Of a stretch of 64,000 nt of DNA, positions 1-11,190 are shown piece by piece. Both the position numbers and the translations under genes were made by a program. The notes beneath the pieces are model-generated. The model saw only the letters and a program-made list of their open reading frames with translations, did not search any database and was not told the origin of the DNA. Source of the DNA: Phaseolus vulgaris (taxonomy: Eukaryota; Streptophyta; Magnoliopsida; Fabales; Fabaceae); assembly GCF_000499845.2 (NCBI RefSeq), contig NC_023754.2, forward strand, positions 10,484,618 through 10,548,617, in the 5' to 3' direction. Positions within the stretch are counted from its first letter, which is position 1, and every line of letters begins with the position of its first letter.

Positions 1-121
1 ATTTTTCTATCTAAAGATTCAACAAAGAATTTCATTCTTATGCACCATCATATTTCATACCACAAAACAAAGGTGGTTTGTTTAAACATGCACCTTCCCC
101 AAAAGAAAACTTTTCAGCCAT
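1..121 (-). pseudogene. Copia A gag N-terminus (partial, runs off window)
   Basis: Read leftward from an ATG at 121, this is the start of a Ty1/copia Gag beginning MAEKFSFGEGACLNKPPLFC. The same position in Copia B (ATG at 29617) begins MAGKLSFKEGASINKPPLFC, so the two elements belong to one family. The PBS-like stretch and LTR lie immediately to the right, the expected order for a minus-strand element. The frame appears disturbed after about 27 codons. The rest of the element lies beyond the window edge. Confidence 0.7.
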
Positions 122-182
122 TAAAAAACAGTTTTAGGATCACACTTGAATAAATTTCAAGAACCAAGCTTTTGATGCCAAT

Positions 183-1314
183 TGTTAGAAAGTATGGTTT
201 TAAACTAGAAGGGGGTAAATGGTTTAAAGAGGGTTTTCGCAAACTTTTAAGTCAAGAATGAAATTACTTCGAGAAACACTTGAATCAGAATTCAGTTTGC
301 CAAAACACAAAGCAAATAAGCACAACACCAGAAAAACAATCGGTTGTTTCGCAGAAACAATCGGTTGTTTATACCACTTCACAAATATAAAAAAAATGAA
401 TTTAAAGAGATTAAGGATACAGAGAATGCACACAAAGGTTTATACTGGTTCACTCTAAACCCAGAGTTACATCCAGTCTTCCCAGAAACCACTGGGGAAT
501 CCACTAAGCAATCAACCCTAGATCACTTACAACACAACCAAAGAAGTGACCTTGATCCCCTCAAGACACACACTTCCTTTGGTCCAGCACAACACCACTA
601 AGAATGTTGATCTTGATCCCCCTCAAGAACACACAACACTTCTCAGTAATACACACAAAGTTTATTTCAAAGATACAAAGGATTACACTTGTTACAGAAC
701 AAATATGAAATCAATACAAGATGAAAATCCTATCTCACACTCTTTTATCAATGCAATCTCTAAGCAATTCTCAACTTTTCAAAATCTCATTTTGTTAAAA
801 AACTCAAATCTATTTTTCTGTATATAATCAAAGTTGTTGTTTGTTACCAAATCTTAACAAACTATTCATTGCATTTAAAGATTGGTCAAAGCATTAAAAA
901 CTAAAGCGTAAACAGTTAGAAAATCATTTAATGCTCAGTCAAAGCATAAAACAGTTTTCTGTTATGGTCCCAAAACAAACAATCGGTTGTTTCCACGAAT
1001 CAATCGGTTGTTTTGGTTTGGCAGCAAGTCAACCATTTAAAAACAGTTTTCAACCATTCTAAAAACACCTAAGTGTAAAACAATCGGTTGTTTCGACAAA
1101 ACAACAGGTTCTTTTTCACTTAGTTTGAAAAACACTTTTCTTTTTAAAAGGTTTGAGAATGCTTATGCTTTGGATTCAATCAAGAGTGGATTATACATAA
1201 AGTCTACCCCAGATCCTATCTAAAAGACAGCTCAGCAACAGCAAGCACTTCAAGCCTTTCATCATCCTTCAAAGGGTTTGGATTCTTCAAAGCTTGAACA
1301 CTCTTGGTTCAACA
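183..1314 (-). repeat. Copia A 5' LTR
   Basis: A 1,132-bp repeat starting tgttagaa and ending ttcaaca. It aligns along its length with the two Copia B LTRs at 2631-3738 and 29679-31581. The sequence just left (gatgccaa) is the reverse complement of a TGGCATCAAGAGC-type primer-binding site, so the element points left. The right flank (cattc...) is G1 protease sequence, so Copia A inserted into G1. The other LTR and the matching target duplication are outside the window. The LTR carries five or more copies of the motif caatcggttgttt. Confidence 0.85.
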
Positions 1315-1794
1315 CATTCACTAGCCTGCAATTGTCCTTCGACCAGCTAAGGCCATACGATGGGTGCTTGGTCAGCTTCGCGGGAGATCAGGTAGAAGTA
1401 CGAGGGTACGTTGAGCTAAGGACGACCTTCACTGATGATATCGAGGCCAGGACGATCCCCATCAGGTACATCGTTGTTAATGTGTCCTTTTCTTACAATT
1501 TGCTTCTAGGGTGACCTTCCCTGAACAAATTCGGTGCGGTGGCCTCAACGGCCCATATGAAGATAAAGTTGCCTTCTCTTAGGGAGGAGTTATTACCTTC
1601 AAGTCCGACCAGAAGACGGCGTGGAAGTGCTACAAGAGTAACCTGAAGAATAAGAGAACTTATGCAATCACTTTTTAGGCAGGAGAGCCAGAATGGATTG
1701 CGGAGGCAGAAGTCGTCAGTAAGAGGCGACTTGAACTTGATGGAGAGGTTCAGGAAAAGGAGATAAAAGGGAAGAATTTTATGCTGACATTAAC
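1315..1794 (+). pseudogene. G1: Tat-type gypsy protease-region relic
   Basis: Translation gives segments such as SLQLSFDQLRPYDGC and GYVELRTTFTD, which align with the protease region of G2 at about 7195-7390. A stop follows the NLLLG segment at 1512-1514. The next stretch (to about 1790) resembles the acidic spacer between protease and RT but is frameshifted. The RT, RNase H and catalytic integrase core that should follow are absent; the sequence jumps to the integrase tail at 1795. This is an internally deleted gypsy relic. Copia A truncated its left side. Confidence 0.75.
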
Positions 1795-2046
1795 TTGGAG
1801 ACCTTAAAGAGAAGGGAGGAGTTGAGGCAAAAGACCAAGACAAGATCTCGGATTTTCAAGGTTGCCGACTTGGTAATGCGAAAGGCCCATCCTTACCAGT
1901 TAGAACACAAGTTATCTCTGAAGTGGACTGGCCCATTTCGCATAGTCGAGGTGCTAGGGAATGGAGTGTACAAGCTAGAAACCCTAGAAGGGGGAGCCAT
2001 TCCTCAAACGTGGAACGCGACAAATCTCAAGTTTTATTTCAACTAA
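1795..2046 (+). pseudogene. G1: integrase C-terminal tail
   Basis: An open stretch of about 83 codons aligned with the end of G2 integrase (10839-11068): shared segments include VMRKAHPYQLE, KWTGPFR and LETLEGGAIPQTWNAT. It ends in a stop at 2044-2046, and the tandem array follows about 160 bp later. This is the same pol-end-then-tandem-repeat order seen in G2. The catalytic integrase core is missing, so it is a remnant. Confidence 0.75.
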
Positions 2047-2204
2047 GATATTTTGGTTTAATGCTTTCTTTTTTAACAATGTGATGATAAAGGTGATGCT
2101 CTTTTTCCCTTAAAGGGGTTTTTTAACGAGGTCATCTAATGATAAGTTTTTTCTTAAAAGATGATGCATTAGTTTTGTTTATTTTTTTAGAGTTACCACA
2201 TGAT

Positions 2205-2630
2205 AAGACAACCTGTGTCGATAAAATTATCTGAGTAGGCGCCCTGTGTGTAAGTTGATTATCTATTGACAGATAAGACGACCTGTCTCGGTAACATTAT
2301 CCGAGTAGACGCCCTGTGTGTAAGTTGATTATCTATTGACAAATAAAACGACCTGTCTCGGTAAGATTATTTAAGTAGGCACTCTGTGTGTAAATTGATT
2401 ATCCATTGACAGGTAAGACGACCTGTCTCGGTAAGATTATCCATCCTCAGGTAAGACGACCTGTTTCGGTAAGATTATCCGAGTAGGCACCCATAGTGTA
2501 AATTGATCATCTGTTATCAGGTAAGACGACCTGTCTCGTTAAAATTCTCTGAGTAGGCGCCTTGTGTGCAAATTGATTATCCATTGTCAGGTAAGACGAC
2601 CTGTCTCGGTAAGATTATCCAAGTAGGCGT
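2205..2630. repeat. G1 70-bp tandem repeat array (left part)
   Basis: About six copies of a unit of the type gtaggcgccctgtgtgtaag / gacgacctgtctcggtaaga. Successive copies of the gagtaggc landmark fall at 2233, 2303 and 2373, a period of 70 bp; later copies carry deletions. The array is cut at 2630 by Copia B and resumes in diverged form at 31582. It sits just 3' of the G1 integrase end. Confidence 0.85.
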
Positions 2631-3738
2631 TGTTAGAATGTATGGCTTTAAACTAGAGGGGGGTGAATGTTTAAAGGGGGTTTTCACAAACTTTTTAGGA
2701 TAGAATAAAATACTTTGCAAGAAACCAGATTTAGGAATTCAGTTTGCAAGAACAAAGCTCAAAACAGAAAAAGAAATAGAAAAACAATCGGTTGTTTCGC
2801 AGAAACAATCGGTAGTTTATACCAGTAAAATAACAGCAACTGAAATTAAAGAGTTTAAGGAAGAGAGAATTGCACAAACAGATTATACTGATTCACTCTT
2901 AACCCAAGAGCTACATCCAGTTTCCCAGAAACCATTGGGGAATCCCCTAGGTAATCAAATCCAAATTACATACACACACCACCAAAGAAGTGACTTTGAT
3001 CCCCTCAAGACACACACTTCCTTTGGCTCAGCACATACACCACCAAGAATGTTGATCTTGACAACCTCAAGAACACACAATCCTTCTTGGCTTTACAACA
3101 CCAGAATGTACACAAATCACAGAACGAATTACATTGTTACAGAATCAACTTAAATCAATACAGAGTAATGTTATTCCACTTCTCTCTTGAATAACCAAAG
3201 CTCAAGTTCAAACTCAAAATGCTTCAAAACTCTTTGAAAAATTCAAATATGTTTTTCTTTCTTGTTGTTTGTTATAAAATATTAACAAACTATTTATAGT
3301 ATTCAAATCTTGGTCAAAGCATTTAAAGCAGGAGCGTATTCAGTTATGAAATCAATTAAAGCTCTTTTAACAAACAAAATTGTTTTCTGTTAGGATTCCA
3401 AACAAACAATCAGTTGAAATATCGAATCAATCGGTTGTTTGGGTTTGACAACAAGTCAACCATCCAAAACAGTTTTCAAACTTTTTCAAAAACACTTAAG
3501 TATAAAACAATCGGTTGTTTCGACAAAACAACAAGTTGTTTTTCACTTAGTTTGAAAAACACTTTAATCTTAAAAGATTTGAAAACACTTCAGCTTTAGA
3601 TTCAACAAAGAGTGAATTACAAATATAATCTACCCCGGATCCTATTCTAAAGCACCTCAGCAACAACAAGCACATCCAGCCTTCCATCAAACACAAAGGA
3701 CTTGGATTCTCCAAAGCTAGAACACACTTGATTCAACA
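2631..3738 (-). repeat. Copia B 3' LTR
   Basis: Starts tgttagaatg and ends ttcaaca. The adjacent atctccccttattt at 3739-3752 is the reverse complement of a polypurine tract, which places this as the 3' LTR of a minus-strand element. A second PPT-like stretch (tctccccctatttg) lies at about 4019. The region 3753-4068 between RNase H and the PPT is non-coding and holds another caatcggttgttt motif near 3913. Confidence 0.88.
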
Positions 3739-4068
3739 ATCTCCCCTTATTTGATGAAGACAAATCCCTGGTTGCTTGTGTTGGACATGATTGAATTTGA
3801 AGCAGTTCCTGCAAAAACAACATATATACAATCCAGTGTTTCCTACAGCAGCAGGTTAGTTTTTCACATTTTGAAAGCAATATACCAGACTAACAATTGG
3901 TTGATTGCACGAAACAATCGGTTGTTTCTGTCAGCAGAAGCAAAAACAGTTATGATATCAGATATTTTAGTAGATTGAAAACACTTTTTCAGAGAAAGAC
4001 ACACAAGAACCAATCAATTCTCCCCCTATTTGTCTTCACAAATAGACTATAACAGTTATAAGATAGTT

Positions 4069-5027
4069 TTACGAAATATTTTGAGAGTCAAGAATGCCTA
4101 ACTCATTTCTCACAAAGAAAAACCTTTCTTTTGGTAGTGGTTTTGGGAAGATATCAGCTAGTTGCAGTTTTGTCTCAATGAACATCACTTCACAGTCTCC
4201 ATTGTTCACGTGATCCCTTAGGAAATGATGGCGAATCTCAATGTGCTTAGTTCTTGAGTGTTGAATCTGATTTTTTGTAAGATTGATGACACTTGTGTTG
4301 TCACACATCAAGAGAACCTTGCTAATCTTTAATCCAAAGTCTGCAAGTTGTTGTTTAAGCCAGAGAATTTGTGCACAACAGCTACCAGCAGCAATGTATT
4401 CAACCTCTGCAGTAGAGAGAGCCACACAAGCTTGCTTCTTACTGTGCCATGAGATGAGACTTGAACCAAGAAGATGGCAAGTACCACTTGTGCTTTTTCT
4501 GTCCAGCTTACATCCTGCAAAATCAGAATCTGAATAGCCAATTAAATGTATAGGAGAGTGAGAAGGATACCATAGACCAACATTTGTTGTTCCTTTGAGA
4601 TATTCCAGAATCCTCTTTGCAGCTTTGAAGTGGGATTCCTTTGGATTTGCTTGATATCTTGCACAAAGACATACCGCAAACATTATGTCCGGTCTACTTG
4701 CTGTGAGATAGAGCAAAGAGTCAATCAAACCTCTATATTTTGTTTGATTTACCCCTTTTCCAGCAGCATCTGCATCCATATAGCAACTTGAGGGCATAGG
4801 TGTGTTTGCTTCCTTGCAACTTTCCATTTCAAATTTCTTGAAAATTTCTTTACAATACTTTGATTGACATAGAAAGATTCCATACTTTTTTTTCTTGACC
4901 AGCAATCCAAGAAAGAAAGAAAGTTCTCCTATCGTAGACATTTCAAACTCACCTTTCATAGCTGCCACAAATTCTTCACACAAACTATCTTGTGTAGCAC
5001 CAAAGATGATGTCATCAACATAGATTT
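4069..5027 (-). pseudogene. Copia B RT C-terminal half plus RNase H
   Basis: This open stretch starts at the G2 junction with KIYVDDIIFG, the RT catalytic YVDD box. It continues through the copia connection segment (NTPMP, KYRGLIDSLLYLTASRPDI) to RNase H (GYSDSDFAGC, LSTAEVEYIAA, CDNTSVINL, KHIEIRHHFLRD), ending at 4069. Conserved RNase H acidic residues are visible in SDSDFAG, STAEVEY and CDNTS. Its N-terminal half is at 25458-25562 and 26484-27060, on the far side of G2. A few apparent N-terminal residues in the frame come from the G2 LTR and are not part of the protein. Confidence 0.88.
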
Positions 5028-5617
5028 TGATCCGGTCGGTCATCGGTTTGGGATGACGTCAGCAACTGATGGCCACGTGGGCCGTTCTTAGTGAGACAGG
5101 TGGGCCAAGGAAGCTGACGTGTCTTGAAGAGGGTGATCAGGCGGAGATCGGTGGTCAGGAGAAGATCAAAGATCAGAGAGGTTATGCGTTCTACAGTACC
5201 ATGCATGAGAGTGGTCTAAGGGGGCCAGCAGTCGATCGGTGATTGAACCTCTCTCGGCCCGTAACATGCATGGGGCAGGACAGAGGTGATCATCCATGCG
5301 TTAGGTAATACCTGGTATGCGCGCTTGCCCAAGTCGCACCTGGTACCTACGCAGTGGTTGCACGAGACATCCAACGAAAGAAACACGCTAAGTTACTTCG
5401 TGCACGAACAACGTGGGAGCGCAGCAGGTTATATAAAGGCATTCCGCGTTGTTGTAGGGGTACGTTTTGATACTAACAAGGGTCTAGTTTTCGCACAAAG
5501 AGAAGAGAGAGAATTCACAGAGTGCACGAGTCTCACAGAGATTCAGAGTACACGATTCTTTGGTGGTCTTGTTCACTGACTTGCGGAAGGCGAAGTTAGA
5601 CGTAGTGGGACCCACCG
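5028..5617 (+). repeat. G2 5' LTR
   Basis: Begins tgatccggtcggtcat and matches 24840 onward nearly base for base to the cgtag.gggacc segment near 5611. The 3' copy continues about 25 bp further to ...aagatca, while here the sequence passes directly into the PBS, so the 5' LTR has a small terminal loss. The exact right end is uncertain by a few bases. Confidence 0.85.
5430..5437 (+). promoter_or_regulatory. TATA-like box of G2 LTR
   Basis: The sequence ttatataaagg lies in the middle of the LTR, with the transcription start expected about 25-35 bp downstream. The same box occurs at about 25241-25250 in the 3' LTR. This is a sequence-based inference only. Confidence 0.55.
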
Positions 5618-5636
5618 TGGCGCCCACCGTGGGGCC
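5618..5636 (+). other. G2 primer-binding site
   Basis: The stretch tggcgcccaccgtgggg next to the LTR is the PBS type of this gypsy group. The same sequence, inverted, adjoins the G3 5' LTR at about 22047-22062, which supports the assignment in both. Confidence 0.7.
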
Positions 5637-5706
5637 CGTGTGAAATTGTGATCCCATCCACTGTGCTGCCAGATTTCGTGTGTTCTTAAGATTCTTTGCT
5701 GCAAGA

Positions 5707-6829
5707 ATGAGGAAGACAAGGCAAACTACACCCGCGCCATCCGTCGAAGAAGGAGCTGTAACGATGGCGCAAGTCTTGGAGATAATGTGTGCGCTGCAAG
5801 AGGATGTGGCGGCGTCAAGAATGGCGCAAGAAAGGATGCAAGCGGACTTGGCTGCATCGCAAGGCAGGAACAAAGATTTGAACCGAGTTAACGAAGAACT
5901 GCGCCACCACCATCTCCTCCCAGGACCTTCCCCATGCCATTCTCATCTGAAATAATGGGTGCAGTTGTACCACCAGGTCTAGTGTGGGGGTGAAGGCCTC
6001 GTTCACAGGGGTAGAGGATCCAAAAGCGCACCTGACAGCGTTCCACACCCAGATGATTCTTTCTGGAGGCTCAGATGTCGTATACTGCAAGCTATTCATG
6101 AGCACCCTGAGCGGGATTGCGCTAGAATGGTTCGTAAGCCTGCCAGACGGCCACATCACTTCGTTTCAACAATTCTCAAAATTGTTCAGGGAGCAGTATA
6201 TCGTGAACAGGGCACCCCCAGTGCTGTCGTACGATCTCTTCGATGTGCGCCAGAACCAAGGTGAGTCCCTCCAGGATTACCTTAACCGTTTTGGGGCGCA
6301 GGTGGTGAGGCTGCCCAACAAAGATGAAGATATGCTGGTGCACGCGTTCAAGAAAAAGGTTCTTGCAGGCCCCTTTAGTGAGTCTTTGATCAGGCATCGC
6401 CCCAGCACTTTCGCGGAGATTAGGCGTCGTGTTGTGGCGCACATCACCGCAGAAACAGCGATTTCTAAGAAAAGGGAAAGCGCGATCCCTAACAAGTCGC
6501 ACGTAGGACCAAGCAGGACTCAGCAGCCGATGAGGGTGCACGAGGCCAAAGAGGGAAAGAGGGCTCAGGGAAAACCTCGCCCTTACGAACCTCGAAGGGA
6601 CCAGAATGGGGGGCGCATGAAGGAAAGTAACGCACCCCCCAGGTTTGATTTTGTGGTGGAGCTAGCGGAGCTGATCGCCATTCTAGCTATAGCAGCAAGG
6701 CTGCGAGCGCCGAAGAAGACCGACAGGGTGCTGGGGCGAAAGAAAGACGTCTGGTGTGAGTTCCATCAGGCTTATGGCCACCCACTCCGCGCGTGCTTGG
6801 CTTTGGGACACCAACTCGCGAGTTGGTAA
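5707..6829 (+). pseudogene. G2 gag (frameshifted)
   Basis: The ATG at 5707 opens a Gag N-terminus (MRKTRQTTPAP..., with a helical stretch MAQVLEIMCALQEDV). A stop falls at 5953-5955 and the reading resumes in another frame near 5984. The second part holds the retrotransposon gag domain (AFHTQMILSGGSDVVYCKLF, LSGIALEWF, FSKLFREQYI), a basic linker, and a zinc-knuckle-like WCEFHQAYGHPLRAC at about 6751-6795. It ends at 6829 and overlaps the start of pol, which is in a different frame. The frame break near 5950-5984 makes intact Gag unlikely. Confidence 0.8.
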
Positions 6830-9696
6830 AAAACGGTTTCCTAAGTGATTACTTGCGAGAGCCGCAATGTGATCAGGTATCGGGGGCCCCAGCAAGTGAT
6901 CCGCGGCACGAAGTACCGGTGCACAGGGAGGTGCACACGATCGCGAGAGGTTTCTCTGGGGGAGGATGCACGGCCTCTCAGAGAAAGAAGTACGCACGGT
7001 CGGTGTTGGCAGTCGACTCGACGGAGGAGGATCACTCCCCCGATGTTGACATCGTCTTTACCAAAGCTGATCTCTGGGACGTTGTGCCTCACGACAACGA
7101 CCCAATAGTTATATCCCTTGTCACGGCAGGGAGGAAGGTGCACAGGGTCCTCGTGGACCAGGGAAGCTCGACAGACGTGATGTTCTGGCCGACGTTCAGC
7201 AAACTGCAGCTGTCCCCTGACCATTTGAAGCCGTACCCAGGGTGTTTGTATGGTTTCGCAGGGGACCAGGTAGAGATGCGGGGCTATGTGGAGCTAAGGA
7301 CCACATTCACAGATGGTGCCACAGCCCGCACTGAGAAAATTAAGTACTTGGTGGTCAATGCTCCGTCCGCTTACAACATACTGTTGGGAAGACCGACGCT
7401 CAATAGGTTAGGAGCTGTACCATCGACAAGGCACGTGAAGGTAAAGATGCCTTCGATGGAGGGGGTAGTGGTTACCATTAAATCGGACCAGAAGGAAGCC
7501 CGCCGCTGCTACGAAAACAGTCTCAAGCAGCGGAGAAGCATGTTCCATGTTACCACGACGCCGCCACCAAGGTTGGATGAGGAAAAAGTGAAAGTCGCGA
7601 CGTTGGTGAGAGGCACGCACAGCGACGTGGAGATGGAAGAAGCGGTGCTTGGGGGCACGGGAAGTGCCCAGGATGAAGCTGAGAGGGCGAGAAGGATCGC
7701 CCCTCGCGAGTCTGGGATAGCGAGGGCGGTCATCGCCAGAGAGAGAAGACCCCACCCGACTGAGGGGTGGGTGGAGGCGGAGATCGGGGGAAGAGGGTTC
7801 AAGCTGGGAGGACAACTCGACGAGGACACGCGACGACAGATCTCCGGGGTAATTGAGAAGAACATGGGCGCATTTGCGTGGTCAGCCTCGGACATGTCGG
7901 GCATTGACCCGGACTTCCTCTGCCATCGCCTCGCAATGGATCCCCAGGTCCGACCGGTGCGCCAAAGGAGGAGGAAGTACAATGAGGAAAAGAGGCAGGT
8001 GATCCGCGAGGAAACTCACAAACTCTTGGCCGCGGGGCATATCAGGGAAATCCAGTACCCAGAGTGGCTGGCCAATGTGGTGCTGGTGAAGAAGTCAAAC
8101 GGAAAGTGGAGGATGTGCGTGGATTTCACCAACCTCAACAAAGCATGCCCCATGGATTCCTATCCCCTGCCTAGCATTGACGCCCTGGTAGATAGTGCGT
8201 CAGGATACCAGCTGATGAGTTTCTTGGACGCTTTTTCGGGTTACAATCAGATCAGGATGCACCCGTCGGGCGAGTGCAAGACCGCGTTCATGACCGAGCG
8301 ATCTTGCTACTGTTATAAGGTAATGTCGTTCGGTTTGAAGAATGCGGGGGCCACCTATCAAAGACTGATGGATAGAGTACTCTCGCCGATGCTGGGAAGG
8401 AACGTACAGGCGTATGTTGATGACATGGTGGTCACCTCGCGAGGGAAGGAGGAGCATGTCGCTGATCTGGAGGAACTTTTCACAACGATCGTCAAGTACA
8501 GGTTGAAGCTCAACCCAGAGAAATGTATCTTTGGTGTGGAAGCGGGGAAGTTTCTAGGCTTCCTCTTAACAGAACGAGGGATTGAGGCAAATCCCGAGAA
8601 ATGTGCGGCGATCATGGCAATGAGGAGCCCAGCGTCGGTGAAGGAGGTGCATCAACTCACCGGTCGACTGGCGGCATTGTCGCGATTCATGTCCGCTGGA
8701 GGGGAGAAGGGCCATCCTTACTTCCAATGTCTCAAGCGGAACAGGAGGTTCGCTTGGACCGAAGAATGTGAGGAGGCATTTGTTAAGCTTAAAGAATATT
8801 TGGCAAGCCCGCCGGTGCTGTGCAAGCCACAGACGAGCACCCCTCTTCGTTTATACTTTGCTGTAACGGAGAGGGCGGTCAGTTCGGTTCTGGTCCAAGA
8901 GCAGGAACAGGGCCAGAGACCTATTTATTTTGTGAGCAAGGTGCTGCAGGGCCCTGAAGTAAGATATCAGGCTCTGGAGAAGGCAGCTTTGGCGGTGGTG
9001 TTCTCAGCAAGAAGGCTGCGTCACTATTTTCACAGCTTCACGGTTGTAGTGATGACTGATCTTCCCATCCAAAAGGTGCTGAAAAAGCCGGATGTAGCTG
9101 GAAGAATGGTAAAGTGGGCCGTAGAGTTATCTGAGTTCGATATCAAATACGAACCCCGAGGACCGATTAAGGGGCAGGTGTTCGCGGATTTCGTCGTTGA
9201 GTTTTCATCGGGCGACGCACGGCCAGAGGGCTCGATTTTCCGATGGGTCTTATCGGTGGACGGATCCTCAAACCAACAGGGGAGTGGCGCGGGGGTCATC
9301 CTAGAAGGCCCGAACGGGGTACTGATCGAGCAGTCCCTGTGTTTCGCCTTTAAAGCCAGCAACAACCAGGCGGAGTACGAGGCCCTAATCGCCGGAATGC
9401 TGCTGGCAAAGGAGATGGGAGCGAGAAGGTTAATGGCCAAAACCGATTCCCTGTTGGTCACTGGCCAGGTAACGGGGGAATTCCAGGCCAAGGATCCACA
9501 GATGGCTACATACCTCGAGTATGTGCACACCTTGAAGGTGTCCTTTACAGCGTTTGAATTGATCCACGTACCAAGGGAACAAAATGCCAGAGCCGACTTG
9601 CTCGCCAAGCTAGCCAGCTCGGGCAAGGGGGGAAGGCAGAGGACCGTCATCCAGGAGAAGCTGAAGGTACCTCGTGCGTTCGTAAAAGACAACTAA
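6793..9696 (+). CDS. G2 pol: protease, RT, RNase H, second (archaeal-type) RNase H
   Basis: A 967-codon open frame. In order: aspartic protease with VLVDQGSSTDVM (about codon 118), where DQG replaces the usual D[ST]G; RT with CVDFTNLNKACP, LDAFSGYNQI, MSFGLKNAGATYQ and catalytic YVDD (about codon 541); the first RNase H (RPIYFVSKVL, YQALEKAALAVVF); then a second RNase H beginning LSVDGSSNQQGSGAG with AEYEALIAGM and ending near REQNARADLLAKLASS. The double RNase H marks the Tat lineage. It is one frame off gag and separated from integrase by a broken stretch (9697-9923). The start shown is simply the opening of the frame, not a proven initiation site. Confidence 0.88.
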   Translation: MLGFGTPTRELVKNGFLSDYLREPQCDQVSGAPASDPRHEVPVHREVHTIARGFSGGGCTASQRKKYARSVLAVDSTEEDHSPDVDIVFTKADLWDVVPHDNDPIVISLVTAGRKVHRVLVDQGSSTDVMFWPTFSKLQLSPDHLKPYPGCLYGFAGDQVEMRGYVELRTTFTDGATARTEKIKYLVVNAPSAYNILLGRPTLNRLGAVPSTRHVKVKMPSMEGVVVTIKSDQKEARRCYENSLKQRRSMFHVTTTPPPRLDEEKVKVATLVRGTHSDVEMEEAVLGGTGSAQDEAERARRIAPRESGIARAVIARERRPHPTEGWVEAEIGGRGFKLGGQLDEDTRRQISGVIEKNMGAFAWSASDMSGIDPDFLCHRLAMDPQVRPVRQRRRKYNEEKRQVIREETHKLLAAGHIREIQYPEWLANVVLVKKSNGKWRMCVDFTNLNKACPMDSYPLPSIDALVDSASGYQLMSFLDAFSGYNQIRMHPSGECKTAFMTERSCYCYKVMSFGLKNAGATYQRLMDRVLSPMLGRNVQAYVDDMVVTSRGKEEHVADLEELFTTIVKYRLKLNPEKCIFGVEAGKFLGFLLTERGIEANPEKCAAIMAMRSPASVKEVHQLTGRLAALSRFMSAGGEKGHPYFQCLKRNRRFAWTEECEEAFVKLKEYLASPPVLCKPQTSTPLRLYFAVTERAVSSVLVQEQEQGQRPIYFVSKVLQGPEVRYQALEKAALAVVFSARRLRHYFHSFTVVVMTDLPIQKVLKKPDVAGRMVKWAVELSEFDIKYEPRGPIKGQVFADFVVEFSSGDARPEGSIFRWVLSVDGSSNQQGSGAGVILEGPNGVLIEQSLCFAFKASNNQAEYEALIAGMLLAKEMGARRLMAKTDSLLVTGQVTGEFQAKDPQMATYLEYVHTLKVSFTAFELIHVPREQNARADLLAKLASSGKGGRQRTVIQEKLKVPRAFVKDN

Positions 9697-11068
9697 GTGC
9701 TGCAGGTGTGCGATTCTCGTGAGCGTGCCGCGATCGGTCATCGGTCTCTCACCCAGGAAACTTGAGAGCACCTAGAGTGAGAGCGCGACCGACAAGATCC
9801 AACGAGGTGATGGAGCTTGACGCCGCTGGAAGGGTTGACACGTGGATAACACCATACCAGCGGTATTTGGCAGATGGGGTGCTTCCGCTGGAGCCAGCAG
9901 AGGCAAAGAGAATATAGAAGAGCTTGAGCAAGTTCACTCTCATCGATGGGGACCTCTTCAGGTTCGGGTTCTCCCATCCGGTGTTAGTATGCGTGCACGG
10001 GGAGCAGTGCACGAGGCTTATGTCAGAGCTCCACGAGGGAATATGTGGGAGCCACGTCGATGGTCGCGCCCTGGCGGGTAGAGTTCTCCGTGCAGGGTAC
10101 TACTGGCCAACACTGAGGGAAGATTGCGTGGGTTATGCTCAACGATGCAGGCAATGCCAGCAACATGCAGACTGGCACAAGGCGCCCCCCGAAGAACTGA
10201 GGTCAATTCACAACCCCTGGCCATTCCACACGTGGGGAATCGACATTTTGGGACCTTTCCCCCTGGCGATCAGGCAGATGAAGTTCCTGATTGTCGCCAT
10301 CGAGTATTTCACGAAGTGGGTGGAGGCAGAGCCGGTTGCGCAGATCACCGCTCACAAGGTGAAACAGTTCGTGTGGAAAAATATCGTGTGCCGTTTCGGA
10401 GTACCTAAGCGTCTGGTTTTCGACAATGGCACCCAGTTTACGAGTCATCAGCTAAGAAACCTATGCGAGGAGGTGGGAATACAGCAGGTGTTCGCCTCGG
10501 TAGAACACCCTCAAACAAACGGGCAGGTGGAATCGGCCAACCGAGTGCTGCTCAGAGGGCTGAAGAGAAGGATAGAAAGGGCCAAAGGAACATGGGCGGA
10601 AGAAGTTCCCAGGATAGTATGGGCCTATCACACCACTCCGCAATCTAGCACCCATGAGACACCTTTCAGCTTGGTCTATGGGTCAGACGCTATGATTCCC
10701 GTGGAGATACAAGAAAATTCGCCAACATTTCTGAATTTCGTGGCCGAGAAGTCCAACGAGGAGAGAAAGGTGAACCTAGACCTTTTGGACGAGATATGAG
10801 AAGAAGCCAGGGTCAGCGCTGAAGCTGTAAAGAGAAGGGTGGAGCGAAGGCACAACTCCAAGGTGAGGCAGAGGCAGTTCCAGGAGGGAAATCTGGTTAT
10901 GAGGAAAGCACATCAGCACGAGTTAGAAAATAAGTTGTCTCCCAAGTGGACCGGCCCGTTCAGAGCGGTGGAGGCTTTGAAGAACGGCGCTTACCGGCTG
11001 GAGACCTTGGATGGAGGGGCGATCCCCCGGACATGAAACGCCACGGATTTAAAATTCTACTTTAGTTA
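9697..11068 (+). pseudogene. G2 integrase (separated by frameshift, one stop)
   Basis: After the pol stop at 9696 about 230 bp is broken in all frames. Integrase then reads from about 9924 in a different frame: HHCC zinc finger (HEGICGSH, then RCRQCQQH), the DDE core (WGIDILGPFPLA; FDNGTQFTS; HPQTNGQVESAN) and the C-terminal WAYHTTPQSSTHETPFSLVYG segment. A TGA at 10797-10799 interrupts the frame. The tail continues in the same frame (NLVMRKAHQHELE, WTGPFRAVE) to a TGA in place of tryptophan at 11034-11036. All three catalytic acidic residues are present. Confidence 0.85.
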
Positions 11069-11190
11069 AGACGTTGTAGTGAAGCCGCGCTTTCGCGCCA
11101 GGGCAAACAATGTGAACAAGTTCAAGGGGAAGCCTTTTTTCCCGGGAATAAAAAGAGGTTATCAGTATAAAGTTTGCAAAGTTTCGAATT

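Noticed and set aside
2205..2630. Regularly spaced repeats considered as a CRISPR-like array
   Set aside because: Whole 70-bp units repeat, with no unique spacers, in a plant retroelement context.
5043..5043. ATG giving the Copia B RT/RNase H frame its own start
   Set aside because: The ATG and next residues are encoded by the inserted G2 LTR; the true protein continues from the RT half on the other side of G2.
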